A DNA stretch of 64,000 nucleotides from Caprella mutica (Eukaryota; Arthropoda; Malacostraca; Amphipoda; Caprellidae): assembly GCA_947561585.1 (NCBI GenBank), contig CANNZV010002605.1, forward strand, positions 27,079-91,078, read 5' to 3'. Position 1 is the stretch's first letter. Every line of letters begins with the position of its first letter. Made by a program: the position numbers and the translations under genes. A model generated the notes under the pieces. The model did no database searches and was not told where the DNA came from. It saw only the letters and a program-made list of their open reading frames with translations. Of this stretch, positions 58,551-64,000 are shown piece after piece.

Positions 58551-58951
58551 CTGAGAAAAGCCACAGGCATTATTATAGAGGATGCTGATTCTGCAACTTC
58601 AGTCACATTCTTCATTTTTAAGAGAGTTATAGCTTCAAAAATAATCTGATATAACAAGTGAAACATACGGGGTACACAACCCAGGGAAAACTGATAGCTA
58701 GGTGGGTAAATTTCAATAGAAATTATTCACATCTAAGTCAGTATAATAATTGTAAGCCCGTGAGGGCACATTCACCTTGCACGTTAACCATTTAGGTCAT
58801 ACATGCTATATGGTATAGTATAGGATGTACAATTTAGGAGAGGCATTGATTGAGTAGAGTACAAGTGGCGTTACAATAGTAACTATCATACCTACTTACA
58901 TTACATTAGGCTATCGCCACTTGTTTGAATTTTCCATTTGTAACAATATAA

Positions 58952-61552
58952 TCAAATTTTAGACAGGTCATATCTTATAGAGTGAAGAAATTTGAATACG
59001 GTCTGGACGCTAGATTCATCATTTTTGAGAATTGACTTAAGGGAGGTATCTCTGCCAAAGTGTATTCGTCTTCCGTCAGTGAAGTTGGGGCATTCTACCA
59101 AGATGTGAGTCACAGTAAGGGGTATCAAGCAATCCTCACAATATGGTTGAGGTTCACCTTTCAGTAGGTACTCGTGTGTGCTTCTGGTGTGACCCATTCG
59201 TAAACGGGCCAGAACAATTTCTTCTCTCCGAGATTTTCTGCATGCTGTGGACCATACCTTTACATCATCCTTGAGAGTACGCAATTTGTTGTTTTGGAGG
59301 GTTTGCCATTCCTGTAACCATTTAGTTTGGACATAGTTGTTAAAGTAGGGGTAATAGTCTTTATGAGGCAATGGTACAGGTGGTATCAGTCCTTGACAGG
59401 AGTTTGCCTCTCTCGCTGCCACATCAGCACGATCGTTTCCGATCACTCCGACGTGTCCAGGAACCCAGCAGAAGTCGACTCTTTTTCCTGATCGTTGAAT
59501 CATCGCCAACCATCTATGAATCTCTTCAACCACAGGGTGTCTGGAGAATGCATCACAGATGGATTCCAGGGCACCTTGCGAGTCACTGTAAATGGTGAAA
59601 GATTGGTTGCCACGTCCAATCACCATGGCTAATGCTGTTAAAATGGCTTTCAGTTCAGCAGTAAAAATCGACGACTGTTCCGGTAGCTTCTTCTTTATCA
59701 CTCTCTCCTCCAGGACAACAGCGAAGCCCACACCATTACCATCTTTAGATCTGTCGGTGTAGACAGCGCAGTCGCGAGTATGAGCAGTGATGTGGTCCTG
59801 GAATAGGGCTTTCATTTGAGGTGCAGGTGTCCTTGATTTTGAGTTAGAAGTGATTCCAGGGCATAACGGTGGTAGATCCAGCATGTATGGAGGGATATTA
59901 TAGGCAAGTGCGGGCATGATAAGGAGAGGAAAATTGAGGTTGGGTAAAAGGTTATTTCTAATTCTAAAGCCAAGTGTTGATGGTAGTCTTTGTTTTATTA
60001 GAAGTATTGGATCAATAGAACAATTGTTGAGGGATGAGTTAGCAGGAGTGTTGGGCATCGCCAGAATACGAGAGTAGAGTTGCAGTGATAATTTATCTCT
60101 CCGATAATATAATGATGGTTCACCTGCCTCACTGTATAGGCTCTCCACTGGTGTGGTACGGAATGCTCCAAGAGATAGTCGCAATCCTTGGTGATGAATA
60201 GGGTCTAACATTCGTAAAGCTGTTTTGTTAGCAGACGAGTATATTTGGCAGGAGTAATCTAATTTAGATCTTACCAAGGCACGATATATTCTCAATAGTG
60301 TTATTCTATCAGCTCCCCAATGCGAGTGGGAGAGGCATTTTAATAGATCTAGGCTTTTAAGACACGATGTGCGTAGGGATCTTAGATGGGGTATCCAGGA
60401 GAGTTTAGGGTCTAAAATCATGCCAAGAAATTTGGTTTCTGAAACTTGAGGGATATTGTTAGTATTGAGTTTGAGGTCCAGTGGGGGGAATGCACCACGT
60501 TTGCGAGTGAAATGCATTGCAACAGTTTTCTGGTGGGAGAAAGTGAAGCCGTGGGAGGTTGACCAGTTATAAGCTTTCTTGACCGCTAATTGTGCTCGAC
60601 GTATGGCAGATGGGAGACTCGCAGATCGTGCAAAAATTGCAAAGTCATCAACATATAAAGAGGATCCTATATAATGGGGTAGGCAGGATGGAAGGCCATT
60701 GATTGCTAGTGCAAACAAGCAGCAGCTTAAAACGCTCCCCTGGGGGACGCCTTCATATTGAGGGAATGGATCTGAAAATGTATTGTTGATTTTAACTTTG
60801 ATAAGACGGTGGGACAGGAAGTTTTGGATGAATTTTGGTAGGTTGCCTTTCAAGTTCAAATCTATGAGGGATTGTAAGATATGACGTTTCCAGGTTGTAT
60901 CATATGCTTTTTGTAGATCGAAAAACACTGCGACCACGTGTTCTCCTCTGGCAAATGCTGTTTTGATATAGGTGTCAATATGGGCTAGTACATCAGTTGT
61001 GCTTCTATTGTTTCGGAATCCGTACTGGTTTGGGTGAAGGTATCTATTGCTTTCCAAGTGATATACCAGTCTGATGTTGACCATGCGCTCCATCAGTTTG
61101 CAAAGGCAACTAGTTAGAGCAATTGGTCTATAGTTTTGGGGGTCATGTTTATCTTTACCAGGTTTGTGAAATGGAATGGTGATTGATATTCTCCATGCTG
61201 ATGGAAATGAGTTTTCTGACCATATTTTGTTGAAGAATGATAGGAGGAATGATAGGGAGATCTCTGGGAGGTTGCATATCATGGGGTATTTTATTTCATC
61301 TTCGCCAGCAGCACTATTGTTGCTGAGTTTCAAAGCATTATGGAGCTCATCTAGTTTGAATGGGATATTATAGTCTTCTGTATTATTGGTGGGGAATTGG
61401 ATGGGAGTGGTTTCAGTTCGTTGTTTAGTAAGGAGAAATGAATCATTTTGGCATCCTTTTGATATTGTGCTCAGGGTTTCTCCAAATATGTTGGCAACGT
61501 CTGTTGGGTCTGCTACAAGGGTGTTATTGATATGAAGTATTGGTTGTTTCAT
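58952..61552 (-). CDS. LINE ORF2 part b: reverse transcriptase and RNase H
   Basis: 866 residues from the first ATG of this frame. The RT blocks are visible in order: KPGKDKHDPQNYRPIALTS, NQYGFRNNRSTTD, FFDLQKAYDTTW, EGVPQGSVLSCCLFALAING, the catalytic SLYVDDFAIFA and FLGMILDPKLSW. RNase H follows at about residues 595-730 with AVYTDRSKDG, FTAELKAIL, IYSDSQGALE and PGHVGVIGNDRADVAA. A Cys-His motif (CEDCLIPLTVTHILVEC) ends the protein. The usual Gly of the first RNase H motif (YTDGS) is Arg here. In related elements this is one protein with the endonuclease; here the frame before the ATG remains open back to about 61620, so the ATG is not the natural start. Confidence 0.93.
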   Translation of the reverse strand: MKQPILHINNTLVADPTDVANIFGETLSTISKGCQNDSFLLTKQRTETTPIQFPTNNTEDYNIPFKLDELHNALKLSNNSAAGEDEIKYPMICNLPEISLSFLLSFFNKIWSENSFPSAWRISITIPFHKPGKDKHDPQNYRPIALTSCLCKLMERMVNIRLVYHLESNRYLHPNQYGFRNNRSTTDVLAHIDTYIKTAFARGEHVVAVFFDLQKAYDTTWKRHILQSLIDLNLKGNLPKFIQNFLSHRLIKVKINNTFSDPFPQYEGVPQGSVLSCCLFALAINGLPSCLPHYIGSSLYVDDFAIFARSASLPSAIRRAQLAVKKAYNWSTSHGFTFSHQKTVAMHFTRKRGAFPPLDLKLNTNNIPQVSETKFLGMILDPKLSWIPHLRSLRTSCLKSLDLLKCLSHSHWGADRITLLRIYRALVRSKLDYSCQIYSSANKTALRMLDPIHHQGLRLSLGAFRTTPVESLYSEAGEPSLYYRRDKLSLQLYSRILAMPNTPANSSLNNCSIDPILLIKQRLPSTLGFRIRNNLLPNLNFPLLIMPALAYNIPPYMLDLPPLCPGITSNSKSRTPAPQMKALFQDHITAHTRDCAVYTDRSKDGNGVGFAVVLEERVIKKKLPEQSSIFTAELKAILTALAMVIGRGNQSFTIYSDSQGALESICDAFSRHPVVEEIHRWLAMIQRSGKRVDFCWVPGHVGVIGNDRADVAAREANSCQGLIPPVPLPHKDYYPYFNNYVQTKWLQEWQTLQNNKLRTLKDDVKVWSTACRKSRREEIVLARLRMGHTRSTHEYLLKGEPQPYCEDCLIPLTVTHILVECPNFTDGRRIHFGRDTSLKSILKNDESSVQTVFKFLHSIRYDLSKI

Positions 61553-62670
61553 GGTTGAATATTTCCCTCTGATTTTATGTATTCTTTTCCAGACTGTTGG
61601 GAGTGGGGTATTTTCATTAATTGAGAACAGTACTCTCTCCAGCTATTGGTTCGAGATGTTTTTATTAGGTATCTGAATTTTGCTCTTGCTCTATTGAATT
61701 GAATCTTGTCAACATTAAGTTTAGATTGGTAGAAGCGTCTGAGAGCTCTGTTCTTTTCTAATTTTGCTCTTTCTAGTTCAGCATTCCACCACGGCACACA
61801 TTTGGTGCGAGATATTCCACTGGTTTTGGGAATGGATCTTGTGGCTGCTCTTGTGATTGTTTGTACTATGAAGGAATGGAGTTCATCTATGTCTGGAAAA
61901 CTGTGTAGGTCTGCATCGAGAATGGCTAGCTCTTTATATTTTCTCCAGTCTGCTCTTTCGATGATGAAACGGGATGGTATTGAGTGCTCGCTATTATTTG
62001 TTGTTAGGAAGATTGGAAAGTGATCACTATTATATAGGTCATCCGATACATTCCACTCGAAATCTGGAACAATTTCGGAGGAGCATATAGACAAGTCAAT
62101 ACATGAAAATGAATTCGTTTGGGTATGAAAGTGAGTAGGTGAGTCGTTATTGAGGATACTGATTGGATGGCGTGACAGGAGATTTTCAATAAGTTTCCCT
62201 TTTTGGTTTTGAACAGAGTCACCCCATAAAGGGCTCCGGGCATTGAGGTCTCCCAGCAACAGAAAGGGGGAGGGGAGTTGAGAGATGAGGTCTTCTAGAT
62301 CGGAAATGTGGACAAGGCTATTTGGAGGTAGATATAAACTGCAGATGGTATATAGTTTGTTGATATGGCATCGGAGGGCAACAGCTTGAAGATTTGTTCT
62401 GAGAGTGAGAGGGCTATGTGCAATAGAATTCTTGATGACAATTGATGCCCCTCCGACTTCCGCTAGAAAGTCATCATCAGGGTTACGTCCACTTTTATTA
62501 TAAATGGTGAAACCTCGGGGGCAGGTTGTTGAAAAATTATTGGGTAGTCGAGATTCTTGTAAACATATAATAGTGGTTTGAGAATCTGACAGCAAGGTAC
62601 GTAGGTGATGGTAGTTACCCCTATATCCACGGATATTCCAGTGGCATAGAGAAGCCAGGGCAACCATCAT
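61549..62670 (-). CDS. LINE ORF2 part a: AP-type endonuclease
   Basis: 373 residues, with the ATG 5 bases after the ORF1 stop. It has the endonuclease/exonuclease/phosphatase fold signatures: LCHWNIRGYRGN near the start, IICLQESRL, LLLGDLNARSPLWGD, SCIDLSICS and YNSDHFPIFL with the catalytic His. The last 20 or so residues read a shifted frame. The stop overlaps the ATG of the RT frame by ATGA, but the homologous frame already opens about 70 bases earlier, so I read this as a one-base deletion and not a translational coupling signal. Confidence 0.92.
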   Translation of the reverse strand: MMVALASLCHWNIRGYRGNYHHLRTLLSDSQTTIICLQESRLPNNFSTTCPRGFTIYNKSGRNPDDDFLAEVGGASIVIKNSIAHSPLTLRTNLQAVALRCHINKLYTICSLYLPPNSLVHISDLEDLISQLPSPFLLLGDLNARSPLWGDSVQNQKGKLIENLLSRHPISILNNDSPTHFHTQTNSFSCIDLSICSSEIVPDFEWNVSDDLYNSDHFPIFLTTNNSEHSIPSRFIIERADWRKYKELAILDADLHSFPDIDELHSFIVQTITRAATRSIPKTSGISRTKCVPWWNAELERAKLEKNRALRRFYQSKLNVDKIQFNRARAKFRYLIKTSRTNSWREYCSQLMKIPHSQQSGKEYIKSEGNIQP

Positions 62671-62675
62671 TTTAC

Positions 62676-64000
62676 TTATTTAAATCTTGATTTGTCTGAT
62701 TTTATATTTATCGTTATATTATGGGATTTATTACCATGATTATGGGTATTATTTGGTTCTGTTTTATCTTTTGTTGGGGGCGGTTTTTTGAATGGAGTAG
62801 ATTTTGGGGTTGGTATTTTTGATCGTTTCAGGTTTTCTTCGAGAGGAGGGTTTGATAGATTACTGAGTTGTCGTTTCATGATATGATTATGATTTTTGGA
62901 GGATTCTGTTGAGCTACTAGTTTGGTTATTGTTGTTATCCTTCGGGGTGTTTGAGATTATGATGGGATTAGATATTTCGGGTGAAGAGGAGGCAGTTGAT
63001 ACTGAAGTATTGATTGGTGGTTGTCTGCAAGGTATAGGTGTAGAAGGTGCGGAGTAGTTTGTAGAAGCAGATGCATAAGTCCTGTGGGATTGGTTGAATG
63101 TTAGTGACACCCTGGCTCGTGCCTCTTGGAAGCTAAGGTGCTCTTTAGTTTTTACGGTAAGTATTTCTTTTTCCATTAGGTATTTGGAGCAGGATTTAGA
63201 AGTTGCAGTGTGAGGTTCTTTACAGTTGTAGCAGTTAACTGGGTTTGTGCAGGTTTCGGAGATATGTCCACCCACACACTCCTCACCGCACTTCTCGCAC
63301 ACCGGAATCAGTCGTCGACAATTATTGACAGAGTGTCCATAACGTTGGCAATTCCTGCAGCGTCTTGGCGTGGGAATGTACGGGCGAACTCGTTCAGACA
63401 GTCCAGGGCGAATGTTGATTCGGTCGGGGGGGTTGGAGTTATTGAAGGTGAGTATGAGTGTTGCAGTTGGTTCTGGATTTGTAGATTTGGCGTTTCGAAT
63501 GATTCTGTGGCATTTTGTAACTCCGTGTTCTGAGAGTCCATCCACAATGTCTTCCTCTGAATAGTTTTTCAGAAGAGAACACGTGATGACACCCTGGGAT
63601 TCATTGAAGCGTTGATGTTCAATAATTTTAACTTTTTCAGATAGTAGGGTAGTCATTGTTTTGAGTTTATTTCCTTGTTCTTCCGTTTTGACTTCTACAG
63701 TCCAGGATTTGTTGGTAAAATCTTCAGAAAGTTTTTCGTAAGGTCCGATTAGTCTAGTGATGGTACTGTTGACTTTAAACATGTTGAGTTTCGTTAGGTC
63801 TGAGTCATTTTCAGGTATAATTGAGAAGTATCGGGGGAATCTTTTTACTTTAAACAGGTCATCATAAGTTTCATAAGAATTTCGATTTTGAGGGTGACGT
63901 AATTTTCTTCCACGGGTTCCAGGCGCCGAAGTTGCCGGAACATATGGGTCAAGAGTTAATTCAAATGAAGTACCAGGTGCAGAATCCGTGTTGTTGCCAG
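62676..64000 (-). CDS. LINE ORF1 gag-like nucleic-acid-binding protein, 5' partial
   Basis: The frame is open without a stop from the window edge to TAA at 62678-62676 (about 441 codons). An internal Met at 63782 is not the natural start, since 72 more open codons lie upstream, with text such as DDLFKVKRFPRYFSIIPEN. It has three knuckle-like motifs: CRNCQRYGHSVNNC, CEKCGEECVGGHISETC and CYNCKEPHTATSKSC. A Ser/Thr/Pro/Asn-rich basic tail follows. It would coat the retrotransposon RNA. Confidence 0.9.
   Translation of the reverse strand, partial: GNNTDSAPGTSFELTLDPYVPATSAPGTRGRKLRHPQNRNSYETYDDLFKVKRFPRYFSIIPENDSDLTKLNMFKVNSTITRLIGPYEKLSEDFTNKSWTVEVKTEEQGNKLKTMTTLLSEKVKIIEHQRFNESQGVITCSLLKNYSEEDIVDGLSEHGVTKCHRIIRNAKSTNPEPTATLILTFNNSNPPDRINIRPGLSERVRPYIPTPRRCRNCQRYGHSVNNCRRLIPVCEKCGEECVGGHISETCTNPVNCYNCKEPHTATSKSCSKYLMEKEILTVKTKEHLSFQEARARVSLTFNQSHRTYASASTNYSAPSTPIPCRQPPINTSVSTASSSPEISNPIIISNTPKDNNNNQTSSSTESSKNHNHIMKRQLSNLSNPPLEENLKRSKIPTPKSTPFKKPPPTKDKTEPNNTHNHGNKSHNITINIKSDKSRFK

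Larger units (their letters stand above)
58895..64000 (-). mobile_element. Non-LTR retrotransposon (RNase H-bearing, I-like), 5' end outside the window
   Basis: ORF1 with CCHC knuckles, then endonuclease, reverse transcriptase, RNase H and a C-terminal Cys-His motif, all on the - strand. This order with RNase H is typical of the I group of LINEs. The 3' end is short after the RT stop and seems to finish in a TAATG-type repeat near 58895-58909. It sits in a tomosyn intron in the same sense as the gene. ORF2 is split by one frameshift at about 61620. Confidence 0.93.

Overview
This is animal nuclear DNA: AT-rich, with intron-containing genes, many short DNA transposons and an unusually high load of minisatellites. 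The protein families and the type of mobile elements fit an arthropod, most likely an insect. That assignment is an inference, and no species is claimed.

Two host genes converge. On the + strand, 2426-43751 holds a complete otopetrin (12-pass proton channel). I could build it from 14 coding exons whose splice phases close exactly (888 codons plus stop). A separate ATG exon at 27635-27897 has the same donor phase as exon 3. It gives a second, 663-residue form with a different cytoplasmic N-terminus, so the gene probably has two promoters. On the - strand, 58550-52853 holds the last six coding exons of tomosyn (STXBP5 family), ending in an R-SNARE motif. Its upstream exons lie beyond the right edge. 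The 9 kb between the two stop codons is 3'UTR and intergenic sequence.

Mobile DNA fills the introns. An intact DD37D Tc1/mariner element with 27-bp terminal repeats and a TA duplication sits at 20936-22232. A non-LTR retrotransposon of the RNase H-bearing I-like group (ORF1, endonuclease, reverse transcriptase) occupies 58895 to the window end inside a tomosyn intron; its ORF2 is broken by one frameshift. A non-autonomous hAT element with an 8-bp target duplication is at 39519-40235. About twenty copies or halves of one palindromic hairpin MITE family (ends AGGGTAAGTT) are scattered through both genes, with several other small hairpin families.

More than twenty tandem arrays with units of 15 to 71 bp cover about 12 kb, roughly a fifth of the window. 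Most lie in otopetrin introns 1 and 3 (3105-10022, 11128-34797). Several sit inside or directly beside MITEs. Long open frames over these arrays come from unit length and a lack of stop codons, and are not genes.

The points most worth a second look are the paired otopetrin starts, a 77-nt candidate poison exon in tomosyn, the splice-donor-like MITE ends, a 29-bp array made of CTCF-core-like words, and a 250-codon open extension behind the otopetrin stop codon.
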